NCBI RefSeq assembly: GCF_001577835.2
Contig: NC_029536.1
Span: forward strand, 434,001 to 498,000
DNA: 64,000 bases
Direction of reading: 5' to 3'
From: Coturnix japonica
Taxonomy: Eukaryota; Chordata; Aves; Galliformes; Phasianidae
Shown: positions 1-10,700 of the stretch, piece by piece
How the letters are laid out: each line of letters begins with the position of its first letter
Position numbering within the stretch: position 1 is the stretch's first letter
The notes under the pieces: generated by a model
What the model saw: the letters and a program-made list of their open reading frames with translations, nothing else
Told to the model about the DNA's origin: nothing
Database searches by the model: none
Translations under genes and position numbers: made by a program

Positions 1-709
1 AAGCAGGGAGAAGGACAGCAATTCAACTTATTTCTAGGGAAAAAAAGGAGTGTAGCTCCTTTTTAGACCAAAGTGAGGAGAGGTGCAAAATGGGGTAAAG
101 AGCTGAAAGCGTTGAATTCAGCTGCTGCTTCTGAAGCAGCCTCAGTTGTGATGCAAGTCTTGGATTTGTCCTGCATGGAAGTCATGCTCATGATTTACCA
201 GCAGAAAGGGCAGTCCTGATGTAGTGACACAGCGGATGGAAGTGGCAGCCATGTGGTGTGGCTGTGTATGGCAATGCTGCCAGAGTTTTGGGTTGATTTT
301 CTTACAGAGAAAAGGAATAATCAAGGCTGCTTCTGAGTCACAGCTCTGCTCCTGGGGCAGCCTGCACTGCTTGCAGGATGAAGCAGGAAACAAAGGATCT
401 TGGCTGCACATTGTTGCTATTACCATAAATCATTTCCCAATGTGTACCTGCCCCCTTTATCTTCTTGACTATCACCCTCTCTGCTTGAGTCATGGTCTTA
501 CATGCCCTGCTGCAAGTAACTTTAACAGGACAGTTAAGTTTCCAAAACCAGACTCGATTGAGTTGAGCTGCAGGAAACTTTTCCCTCCAAAACAAGTGTT
601 CACTTCTAAAAATTAAAACAAAACTCTTCAGTTGTGACCAGCTCCCTGTGCAGGATTTCATTTCACATGACTGATGTTCTGTTGATCTGATACTAAATGT
701 AGAATGTGC

Positions 710-715
710 AATAAA
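710..715 (+). promoter_or_regulatory. Candidate poly(A) signal of an upstream plus-strand gene
   Basis: AATAAA in an AT-rich context, followed about 40-60 bases later by a GT-rich stretch (near 757-775), the usual arrangement of a cleavage site. If real, it ends a gene whose body lies left of the window. No coding exon inside the window supports it. Confidence 0.3.
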
Positions 716-1008
716 TTATATATTATTATGTTTAAAATACCTTAATGAAGATCGGGGAACGTGTGCTGGTCTTCTCAGCTGGAGCCTTTAAACTGGGCCT
801 TCCTGAGGTGGAGATACAGGTCAAGGTTTTACTTTTTGTAATCTTCCCTTGTCTTCCTTTACTTGCTCACCTCTGTGCCAGCCCTCTGCTCCTGCTGTCA
901 CACTTTGATTCAGCCAGTGACAGGCTGCAAGGAGCCACAGCTCTGGGTACCACATGTAAAAACCTTATCAGCCTCCTCTGCTGCGAGTCAGCCCATGTGT
1001 TCATACCT

Positions 1009-1071
1009 TAATTTGGTTGGACTTGATGATCTTCAAGGTCTTTTCCAACCTGGGTAGTTCTCTGATTCTAA
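1009..1071 (+). mobile_element. CR1 LINE 3' terminal fragment
   Basis: The stretch carries the signature of the avian CR1 3' end: a GGTTGGACTTGATGATCTT-type block, then CAAGGTCTTTTCCAACCT, ending in a decayed copy of the short terminal repeat (TGATTCTA). Only about 63 bp is left, so this is a severely 5'-truncated, old non-LTR retrotransposon copy. It is the only interspersed repeat I recognise in the window. Confidence 0.8.
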
Positions 1072-2640
1072 GGACAGCTCAGCCTGGCAGGGCTTAGCTT
1101 CAAGCAGACGCTTTCTTTTTCATCACAGCTTAGCAAGGAAAACTCAGTTCCTCTGCCTTCCCACTCTGTCCTTTCTTCCCTCACCATATCAGAGCTGTCA
1201 CTGTCCAACTGTAAAGCAGTTCATGCAAAGGACAGGTGAATCTTAATTTTCATCTCTTGAATTCATAACTCTTGTTGAAGTGAAATTACTGGTTCAGATC
1301 TCACCCTGTTCATTTTCTGAATGTTACATAGAAAAATTTCTTAAAGCAGTTTGTCCTCCCTGCCAGCTCAGCCCGCCAACGACTCAGACTTCTGTTTTTC
1401 CCTTCCATGTAAGTACTGCAGGTGGCCTTTCCCCCCCATGAGGCACAGTGCTGCTGTACACGTTCTTTTCCACGGCAGTCAATGCACAAACTCCATTTTT
1501 GCTTCCCTGCAGTTTGCAGTTGTCAGGCACTGCTGAATTGCATCCACACGGTGGAGCCCTTCGCCCATCCATCCCCCTTACACCCAAGTTTCAAGCTGCT
1601 CTTCCCTGCCCAATACCAAACTCCAGCCTTCCTCCTCTCTTCTTCATTTTCTGCCCATCAATCAGTGCAGTCTTAAAAAGCCTGTGAGCATAGACACTGC
1701 TCCTCTTAACAACTCTGTATCTGTCCTACGAGGAACTGCCATTTTACAGCCACGGCCTCTTCTGGAATTTCTGTTCATTGCTCTGCATTGCAATACAACA
1801 TTGCCAACAATTAAAACAGAAGCTGGAAGCAACAGAGACTCAGTTTTTAAGGTGATCTGATGCCTTTTCCAAATTGCTGATCAGTCTTTTGCTCTGGGGG
1901 TGAGGCAGGTTCTGGAGTTCAGGAGTGGCAGTGAGGCACAGTGAGCTGCTTTGGGATGCAGCTGCTGCACAGGCAGGGGAGGAGAGAGGATCTCAGGGGG
2001 CATAATGGAGTTTGGGGTTGGCTGAGCAGGTGAGACTGTGAGGCTGATGCAGCACAGCCCACGGGCAAAAGCTGACAGTGCAGTGCCCAGTCCTACCAGC
2101 TTGGCCCTGGCTTTCAGGTCACCTCAGCCAGCAATGCCATCACCTGAGATCTATCCCAGCCCATGCCCAACTGCTGCACACTAAGCCTGCCTTCAGGCTG
2201 GCTGCAAATGGCCCCTGCCAAGGCAGTGTGCTGGTTAGGGCTCTCCTCCCCGCAGCGTTTGTGCCTTTTGGCAGGTCTCTCCTCCAACATTCACCTCACT
2301 TGCAGCAGGAGCTGGACAAGAGAGATTGGAACAGCAGACCCCTGGCAGAGCATGAAGGGGAGATCTGCTTGTGACACCCCTGTCCATCCCCCCTCACTTT
2401 GTATATCACTTATTGATGAGCGCTTCTGGCCAAGTCTTGCTGCCACCCCGCATAACTGTTTTGCACACCAGTAAATCACACGAGCAGACTCTTGAATCCA
2501 GAATAAAACAAAGTCATTATTCATTTCTTTCACTTAAAAAAAAAAAAACATGGTTCATTAAAACAGTTTTAATGAAAAAATAAAGTTCTGAATTAAACTA
2601 TAATTATACATGGCTGAAAGTGATGAACTGAAACAATGGA

Positions 2641-4739
2641 GATGTTACGTTTTTTCTCTCTGCTGATACTGTAACGTGCTGGACTTGTCAGACACCATCT
2701 ATTGGGGTGAATCTGAAAAGGTAACAGAACAAGAGTCAGTCACACTGACGGGTATTGAGCCCCTGGGGGAAGAGGCCATTCGTTGGCCATTTAACGTGTC
2801 TCACGTAGAAACTTCAGGAACACATTCCAGGAGGTCCAGTTGAATTGCAGACACGCTGTAAACACAAAGATGCCAATGCTCAGAGCAGGCCCAGCCCTCA
2901 CAGCTTGCACCCAGGATCTTCCAGTGCCTTTCTGTTTGCAGAGGGAAATGGCAGCATTTGAGAACTTTGGTTATGTTTCTGGCTGCAGAGAGCAGTCAGG
3001 CAGCCGTAAGGGGCAAGTCTTTGGCAAACTCCTCGGTGGTTGCACTGAGCTTCTGGGAGGCAGCACAGCACAGTCACGGGCTGAGTTTTAACAGAAGCTG
3101 GAGCTGGTTTCCAGAACCTGGGGTCAGTTGTTACAGCGCAGTGGGATGGGATTTGTATGAAGAACCGAGGCTGAAGGACAGTTGCACAGTGTGCAGCTCC
3201 ATCATCCCAACCCAGCCGTGCCCACATCCCACACAGGAGCCCCGGGGTGCTGCTGTGCTGAGCAGTCTGCACGAGGCTTTGGCTGCCCAGCACTGGATGT
3301 CAGCGAGGGGACCTGACTGTGCCTGGGAAGACCCTGCTCAGCACCAGGACATCTCCCAGCTGCATTGCCCTCAGGTACGGCAGCAGGTCTGTCTGCAGAC
3401 CAATGTGACACGTTCCTACCAGCACAGCTGGTCTCACACAAGCTCTAGTGCCAGCCAATGGCTCCTCATCTCACAGGACAGAGAACACATTCATCAGGTG
3501 TCACTTAGGAGAAATGTCTCCAAATCATCCACCTAAGCTGTACCATGCATACACAGCTCGCTCTGTTTGGCCACTGAGGGACAACGCCTCCACCTCCATC
3601 TTGGTGGCCTCATAAACAAGCCTGGACTCCCTGCACTCTTGTCCTTCCCAGCACCAGATGGATCTTTGTTACACTTTGCCAGCTGCATGGCCTGCATTTG
3701 GTTTCTTTTAATGTGTAATTTGCAGCCAACAGGTTAAAGATTTGGGGTTTCTGACTACAAATCTCAAAAAATAAAGAGCAGAAACAAAGTCAGCTCAGCT
3801 GTAGCACTGATGGAAATGATCAAATCTCCAACCAGACTGGCCAGGTTCTTCATTTACTGCAGCCTCTTTTACAGTCCACGCTTGAATTCTGGGCTGAGAA
3901 AAGGGAGAATCATCATCTTAAAACAGCACCTTGGAGTTGAACAGAGGGCCAGGACACAGAGCAAATGGTTTTCCCCCAAACACACGTGAGCCAATCATGC
4001 AAAACAAAGTCACAAAAATCACCGTTAAGAGGAGACTTGTAAGAAATCTGCTGTCAGCGAATTACCAGCGCTGCCTGTCCAGAGCAAGGAGCATTCTCTT
4101 CCTCTAAACGCACCGGTCCCCCGGAGCAGGGTGAAGTCCTGCCATTACACAATGCCAGGTCACAGAACTCACCTCCTGCCCAGGCCCAGGAAGAGGAGGC
4201 AGATCACACAGAGGTCGGTATGTGTTCACACTCACTCCTACACAGCCTTAGAATATCTAAGATTGATATATACGGACAAATGGGCAGGTATAATAATACA
4301 TTAAAATTAAAACACGTGGCCATTTACTTTTCAGACTCTTCACACGGATTCCCTCCTCCCGCTCTCTCAGAGGACGAGTTTCCTAGCACAGAGATCTGCA
4401 GTTTCCCAACGGGATGAGAAAAAACTCGTGGCAAAGATATTAAACACTCCCAAAACATCGTCCAACTCATAGTCGTAACTGGACAAAACCCCACTGAACC
4501 CAGAGAGCTTCATCTGTCCCTTGAGCTAATTGGTATCTAGCAGCAGTTTTGACCAGTCTGCTTCTTCCACCCCGGCCATCCACGACTGGCGATAGCTCAT
4601 CCCGTACCGCAGGCCGGCTGGGCAGCCCTCGGCCTGAGCAGCAGCAGTTCGGGTGACTGTGCCCGGCCCCCGGCCGGTGTCTGTGCTTTGCCCGGCTCAC
4701 CTGCCCGCCCAGCAGCGCAGCAGGACGCGCCTCCCTCGC
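2641..4739 (-). other. PHF13: Probable PHF13 3'UTR
   Basis: Downstream of the PHF13 stop codon (4740-4742, minus strand) there is about 2.1 kb with no exon-like reading frame. The half near the stop is AT-rich (for example 4240-4340), as expected of a long 3'UTR. No canonical minus-strand AATAAA was found, but ATTAAA variants occur on the minus strand near 3708 and 2565-2570. The true end is unresolved. Confidence 0.4.
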
Positions 4740-6785
4740 TTAGTCCAGAAAGCGCCTGCGTGATCCCGTCCGGGAGCGGTTCGAACGGCGAATGTCAAAC
4801 TTGGAGTCCCGGCACTTCTGGCAAATGTAGACCTCGGGGACGTTGGACTTGCGGATCTTGGCGCAGGAGAGGTGGATCCAGGTGTGGCAATGGCTGCACT
4901 CGATCATCGGCCGCCCGGCAAAAGGCTTCATGCAGAAACAGGTGACCAGGTCCCAGGAATCGTCATCTGCAAGAAAAGCAGCGAGTTATGTTTTTATCTC
5001 CTGACGGCTCATCCGGTGTCTCTCAGCTGCACTGGGAGCCCTTTTCCTTCTGATCTCAATTAACTGCCTGGCTCCCAAAGACGCGCTTTGCTGATTCCTC
5101 CAGGTCCTACAAGGAGCCTGTATGGCAGCTCTTGTCAGAACACCCTCGTGGTACAATAGAGGCCGGGAGGACACTGAGCTGCCACTGTGAGGTCCCAGTA
5201 GCTGAGAACCTCACCCCTCCCAGAACACACCTACTAAGTGACCCTGCATCCCCCTCACACCACAAGGACTAGAAATCAGCGGCAGCTCCATTGCTTTCCC
5301 ACAGCTTTGGGATCTCTCCAGCCACCCCAGCAGCCAGATCACATACCCGAATCCACCATGATGTCCTCATCGTCGCCGGTGCCGTCCTCGTCCCGGAACA
5401 CGACCTGCTTGCCCTGCCGGATGACCGTCCGTTTCCCCACGCTCTGGATCTCCACCGCCTGTTCTCCCGTCCCCGTGGGGTACGTGACGCTGGAGGCCGT
5501 GTCAGAGTCCCACACCGAGCTGTGCTCAGCCACAGACTGAGGGTCGCCCTCAGACGAGGGGCTCATCGGCGTCTCTGTATAAGAGTCCTCCGCCTCCAGC
5601 TCCAGCAGCTTCTCCTCGTAATCCTCCTCGGCAGACACCTCCGTTTCCCTTCTCTTCAGCTTTTTCTTCTTTCTGATCTTATCGATCTGCTTTCTCTCGG
5701 GCAGGAAGCTGCCGGGCTTTGCCCGCTGGAACAGGGATCCGTAGGGCTTGGCTCGCTTCAGCTGGCTGAAGTTCTTTCTGCTCTTGGCAGGAAGGGAAAC
5801 CGAGGAGGGGGTGTCATTGAAGCGGGGGTCCCAGCTATCGCTGTCGATGGTGCCGCCGGTGCTGTTGGGGGGGCTGGGGCTGTTCCTCAGCGGCGTTTCC
5901 TGCACAGACACACACAGCGATCACACGTTATTTAGTTGGTGCCGGTACCGCTCCCCTCCCCCACAGGCGCTGTGCTGCACGGGGACCGGGCCGCAGACCG
6001 GGCCTGGGGGAGGGACGGGGCGATGCTGGGGGCGCAGGGGCCGGTTTCCACCCGGTGCCGGTCTCACCTCCTGCGGGTACGGGATGTACCCGGCGTAGGC
6101 CAGGACGAAGGTGCAGAACTTGTTGAAGTCCTCCACGGTTCGGTGCCGCCGGGAACCGGGGGAGAAATGCTGCGGGGGGGGAAGAGGAGGAGGGTCAGCG
6201 CGGCCGGGTCGGGCGCAGAGCTGGGGAGCCCCGCCGCCCCCCGCCGTTCCGTTCCCCCCCGCCGTTCCGTTCCCCCCGCCGTTCCGTTCCCCCCCGCCGT
6301 TCCGTTCCTTGCCGCCCCCCTCCCCGGTACCCGCCCCCCCCTCACAGCCGCTTCTCCGGAGCCGCTCCCGGAACCCGCCGCCCCGCGCCCCTTATCCCCG
6401 GTACCGGTACCTCCCCGCCCCCCCACCCGCACGGCGCTGTTACCGGAGCCGTTCCCGCACGGCGCCCCGCCCGCCGCCGCTCCCCGCGCGAAGCCCCGCC
6501 CCCACCGGGCACCGGGCAGCGCCGCACCGGGACCCACCGACCCCGACCCGGCCCCGGCCCAACAACCGGCGGGAGGCGGAGGGAGGGGGCAGACCCAGTG
6601 CCCGCCGCCGCCATGCCCGGCCCCCCCCAGCTCCCGGCCCGGTGCCGCCCCGCCGAGCGGGACAAGATGGGCCCGGTACAGCACGGTACGATACAGCACG
6701 GTACGGTACGGCACCGGGGAGACGGCCCCCCCGGAACGCGGCTCACCTCCGGGGCGAACGGGGAGGAGCACGAGTCGGAGTCCAT
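4740..6785 (-). CDS. PHF13: PHD finger protein 13 (SPOC1)
   Basis: Four coding exons on the minus strand: 6785-6747, 6169-6068, 5899-5347 and 4966-4740. They join in phase to 306 aa (human about 300). The start gives [10 protein letters not shown], as in mammals. Exon 2 carries the conserved [18 protein letters not shown] block. Exon 3 holds a basic lysine-rich patch and an acidic DEDIMVDSD stretch. Exon 4 encodes a C-terminal PHD zinc finger (residues about 235-285) with the Cys4-His-Cys3 pattern, from CFC through CSHCHTW and HLSC to CQKC. The family is nuclear and reads H3K4me3; it acts in chromatin compaction, DNA damage response and male germ cells. It shares a CpG-island promoter with the divergent KLHL21. 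Nothing looks broken. Confidence 0.95.
6222..6310. repeat. 17-bp CCGTTCC minisatellite in PHF13 intron 1
   Basis: About four head-to-tail copies of a roughly 17-bp unit built from GCCGTTCCGTTCCCCCC, inside the first intron of PHF13 between exons 6785-6747 and 6169-6068. No function is implied by the sequence; C-runs of varying length suggest slippage. Confidence 0.8.
6666..6722. repeat. CGGTACAGCA minisatellite, PHF13 intron 1
   Basis: Short degenerate tandem array built from CGGTACAGCA and CGGTACGGTA units, immediately 3' of the PHF13 first-exon donor. The same sequence family recurs in opposite orientation at 7301-7367 and again at 60880-60955. Confidence 0.75.
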
Positions 6786-6832
6786 GGCCCCGCGGGAACG
6801 GACGGCGGGGCCGGGCGGGACGGACCGAAACA

Positions 6833-6900
6833 GCGACACAGCGAGATACCGACACACCGAGATACCGACACACGGACACACCGACACACGGACACTCCGC
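6833..6900. repeat. GATACCGACACAC tandem repeat, PHF13 5' end
   Basis: Imperfect 8- and 16-bp repeats of CGACACAC, CGAGATAC and GGACACAC just upstream of the PHF13 start codon, so probably in its 5'UTR or core promoter. Confidence 0.75.
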
Positions 6901-7100
6901 CACCCGCGAACCGCTCGGTACCGGCGGGAGGCGGCGAAGGGGCGGGCGCTGGCGCGGAGGATGCCGGGATCGGTAGTCCGCCCGCGCGGGGGCCGACGGG
7001 AGGCGCGGGGCGGCGCGCGGGGAGCGACGGGAGACGGAGTGTGCGCATGCGCAGTGCGGGGCGGAGCCGCTGGGGGCGGAGCGGGGCAACCAGGAGCGAG

Positions 7101-7127
7101 TGAGAGAGAGAGAGAGAGAGAGAGAGA
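7101..7127. repeat. (GA)n microsatellite
   Basis: Uninterrupted GA dinucleotide run about 27 bp long, just upstream of the predicted 5'UTR donor of KLHL21 at 7144/7145. Confidence 0.9.
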
Positions 7128-7300
7128 ACGGGAACGGGACCGAGGTGAGGGACTGAGGGGACAGCGGGGGGTTGTGGGCGGCGCTGCCCGCACGGCGCTG
7201 CGGCCGGTTCGGGTCCGTGTCTCGGTGCTGCCGGGCTGAGCGGGCGGCACCGGCTGCAGGATCCCGAGCACCGGGAGAGGCCGCGAGAGGAGCTGCGGCA

Positions 7301-7367
7301 CCGCTGTACCGAGCTGTACCGGGCTGAGCTGTACCGTACTGTGCTGTACCGTACCGTGCTGTACCGG
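7301..7367. repeat. GCTGTACCG minisatellite, KLHL21 5' intron
   Basis: Degenerate tandem units of GCTGTACCG, GAGCTGTACC and GTGCTGTACC, the reverse-complement family of the array at 6666-6722. It lies in the predicted KLHL21 5'UTR intron. Confidence 0.75.
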
Positions 7368-7796
7368 GGCTCCGGGCCGTTCGCTGAGCGCTGCGGGAGC
7401 TGAGGGCGCTGCTCGCGGCCCGTGGGTGTGACGGGCGGTTCTATAACTGACGGGGCCGGTCGATGCTCCCTCCCGGTACTGACGGTCGCTGCTCCCGGTG
7501 TCCGGAGCCGTGAGCTCAGCGCTCAGCGCTGCCGGGATCCGTGAATCCCGTGGCTTCAAATTCGTTACAATTATAACGAGCCGCCGCTCGGACGCTCCCG
7601 GCAGCGCCGTGTCGTTATGTAACGGCTCCTGGTTGGCGGGGCCGGTTCCGAGCGCTGTTCGGTTTCTCCGGTTTCTCGGCCGTAGCCGGTTCCTCCCCGC
7701 ACTAACGGCCCCGCTCGGTGTTTTCTCTCCCTCCAGCCGCTCTCGGGGCCGAATCCCGGGTCCGTTCGTTCGGCGCGATCTCGTCCAGTCCCGGTA

Positions 7797-10700
7797 ATGG
7801 CGGCCAGCACCGGCGGCGGGACGGCGGCCACGGGGGAACCGGCACATGCGGTGTCGCTGCTGCGGGGTCTGAGCGCGCTGCGGGCGGAGCGGAGCCTGTT
7901 GGACGTGACGGTGGTGGCGGGCGGCCGCGAGTTCGGTGCGCACCGGGCCGTGCTGGCCGCCGCGTCCGGCTACTTCCGCGCCATGTTCGGCGGGGCGCTG
8001 CGCGAGGCGCGGGCCGACACGGTGCGTCTGCACGGCGTGGAACCGGAGTGTCTGGCCAGGCTGCTCGACTTCGCCTACACCGGCCGCGTGGGCGGGTTGG
8101 GCCCCGACATCGCCGAGCGGCTGCTCCGCGCCGCCGACCTGCTGCAGTTCCCCGCCGTCAAGGACGCGTGCGGGGCCTGGCTGGCGCGGCAGCTGGAGCC
8201 CAACAACGCGCTGGACATGCAGGACTTCGCCGAGGCCTTCGCCTGCCCCGCGCTGGCGGCCGCCGCTCATCGCTTCATCCTGCGGCACGTGTCGGAGCTG
8301 GGCGCGCAGCTGGAGCGGCTGCCGCTGCCCCGGCTCCTGTCCTACCTGCGGGACGACGGGCTGTGCGTCCCCAAGGAGGAGGCCGCGTTCCAGCTGGCGC
8401 TGCGCTGGGTGCACGCTGACCCCGCCGCCCGCGCCCCGCTGCTGCCCCAGCTCCTGGCCCACGTGCGCCTGCCCTTCGTGCGCCGCTTCTACCTGCTGGC
8501 ACACGTGGAGGGGGAGCCGCTGGTGGCGCGCTGCCCGCCCTGCCTGCGCCTGCTGCAGGAGGCACGAGACTTCCAGGCCGCCCGACTCGACCGCCACGAC
8601 CGCGGGCCCTGCGCCCGCATGCGGCCCCGGCCTTCCACCGGCCTGGCCGAGATCCTCGTCCTCGTCGGTGGCTGCGACCGCGACTGCGACGAGCTGGTCA
8701 CCGTGGACTGCTACAACCCGCGCACCGGGCACTGGCGCTACCTGGCCGAGTTCCCCGAGCACCTGGGTGGGGGCTACAGCGTCGCCGCTCTGGGCAACGA
8801 CATCTACGTGACCGGTAAGGGGCACGGCGCAATGGGGGCACGGCGCAATGGGGGCACGGCGCAATGGGGGCACGGCGCAATGGGGGCGGGCGGGGAGCAG
8901 CCCTGCTCCTGCAGCACGATGGTGCTGTGCTGGCAGGGCTGGGCAGAGCCGTTGTTCTGAGTCCTGCACAGGGCACCGTGGGGCCTTCTCCAGGAAACAA
9001 GTGACATCGGCCATGGGAGCCACTTCCCACGCAGCACCCTCCTCCCGTGCTGCTTTCATTCCTCTCTTGGGGATGTTTCTACCCCTGCAGGCACAGAAGC
9101 AGCAGTGCTGGCGAGCACAGGGCAGGGCAGGAGCAGCACGTGATGCAGAGCAACCTGTGCATTTCTGTCTTAGCCTTTGTTCTGGTCCTTAACTGATGTT
9201 CAGGTGGGAGGTTGGCAGGGAAAGCCAGCTGCTTCTGTGAGTGGGGCTGAAGCGAGAGCGGGCAAAAGTGTGAATCAGGAAAGCTTGTGTGAAAACATCA
9301 GTATTGAGATTCCCATTGAAAATACTGAGGTGATTGCTGTGAGACTTGGCTGTTGGTAGAGGAGCAGAGTCTGAAGCTCGAGCACAGTGCAGCCGAAGCC
9401 TGCAGAGGAGCAGAGACTCCTGGAGGTGGTGCTGGGTGAGGATTTAGCAGCTGATCTCAATCTGGGAGGTATTTGGTAGTGACTAATACTTCTGAGCACG
9501 CAGACAAGTCACAGAACTCGTGTTGGGGAAACTTTCTAACTGTTTGCTCTGGACGATGTGAGTGACTTGAGAGGGGTTTTGGATTTCTGGTTGCAAAGCG
9601 AGTGTTTGGGTTCAGAGCCTGCAAGTCACAAGCCAGGCATGTGCTTGAGACAGAGGCGTGTTGGAAAGCTCTGGGAGCTGTGGGTCTCTGTGCAGATGAG
9701 GCAGTGAGGAGTGGCAGCAGCATGTGTGAGTCACTGTGTCTCCCTGGGCACACACCCTGCCTCCTGAGGTCTGCTGGGGCTGTAATTACCTCTTTAAAGG
9801 TGACACTGATGTGTAACTTGGCACCTAATCCACATACAGGCACCTTCTCTGAGCTAAATCCCCACACAGTGGCCGTCCTGTGGCTGTCCCAGTTGTGTAG
9901 AACGTGCTGTTAAAGATTTGGAGTGTGGGTGGAGTTGAACGGAAAAGGGTTCATCCTCTGGTTTTAGCAGGAAACAAAGCTTAGATTTTAAAGACAGCAG
10001 TGTGAAAAGCTTAGTCTGTATTAATGCCTTTACATCGCAGAGCAATTGTGGGCAGTTCTGGGGGTGCTCTCTGCTGAGAACCCCGTGCTTCAGGCAGGCT
10101 GCTGCTGCTGGAGGTGGTTCTGTGTAACATCAGTGTCACAGCTCAGGCGGTGGGGGGGGCTGGGGGGGCTCCGTGCTGCTAACAGCAGCAGCGCCTTGAC
10201 GTCTGGGTGCTGGTGAATGTTAATCTCTGCTGTGTCACAGCAGCTTCTGGAGAGCAGCAGAGGAACTGCGGAATGGAAAAGACAGTGGTTGTTTAGAACA
10301 AAGGAGGGTGCTTGTTTTGAATCATTGCTGAATACACACTGGGAATACCACGAGACAATTCCTCCTTGGCTTACTGGGATTCTGGGTCAGAAATAGCATG
10401 AAAAGTTTGGTGACATCTTCTCACTTCTGGTCTCCTCAGGCCTGACTGAGTCCATAGAGCGTGGCTCTGCGGAGCAGAAAAGTGCATGTGGATATTAAGG
10501 GGGTGTAGCTGGAAGATACGATAAAGAGCCCAGTTCAGAGCCGTGCCCCCTCCTCTGTCACCGCAGAGCGCTTTCCTTCCAGGGATTGCTTTTTGTGACA
10601 GGGCACTTGAACTGCTTTGTGTTGTGCTGCAGGGGGATCGGACGGATCGAGGCTGTACGACTGTGTCTGGAGATACAACTCCAGCGTGAACGAGTGGACA

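Larger units (their letters stand above)
1..2640. other. Non-coding stretch at left edge
   Basis: I see no exon with splice sites and recognisable protein here. The only things that stand out are a CR1 LINE tail at 1009-1071, plus-strand AATAAA signals at 710-715, 2502-2507 and 2579-2584, and an A-tract near 2537-2549. By human synteny (inference) the next genes leftward would be THAP3 and DNAJC11, and the plus-strand signals could end a DNAJC11-like gene running in from the left. No THAP zinc-binding exon was found. Confidence 0.5.
6790..7796. promoter_or_regulatory. Shared CpG-island promoter of PHF13 and KLHL21
   Basis: About 1 kb of very GC- and CpG-rich DNA separates the divergent PHF13 and KLHL21 start codons. 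On the KLHL21 side a GA microsatellite (7101-7127) is followed by a good donor (exon end 7144, GTGAGG), and a strong pyrimidine-rich acceptor ends at 7736. That predicts a non-coding first KLHL21 exon and a 592-bp 5'UTR intron. No TATA box is evident. The same head-to-head pair exists in human, so a bidirectional promoter is likely (inference). Confidence 0.65.

Noticed and set aside
2530-2584. A-tract followed by AATAAA as the tail of a processed pseudogene
   Set aside because: No coding remnant or target-site duplication could be seen upstream; it reads better as 3'UTR-type AT-rich DNA.
8815-8960. KLHL21 exon 1 reading on to a stop at about 8960
   Set aside because: The GTAAGG donor at 8815 and the in-phase Kelch exon at 10633 restore the family sequence; the extension is repeat translation.
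6342-9059. Minus-strand open frame of 905 codons across PHF13 and KLHL21
   Set aside because: It runs antisense through KLHL21 exon 1 and PHF13 intron 1, is rich in Arg, Pro, Ala and Gly from CpG composition, and lacks any domain or splice logic.
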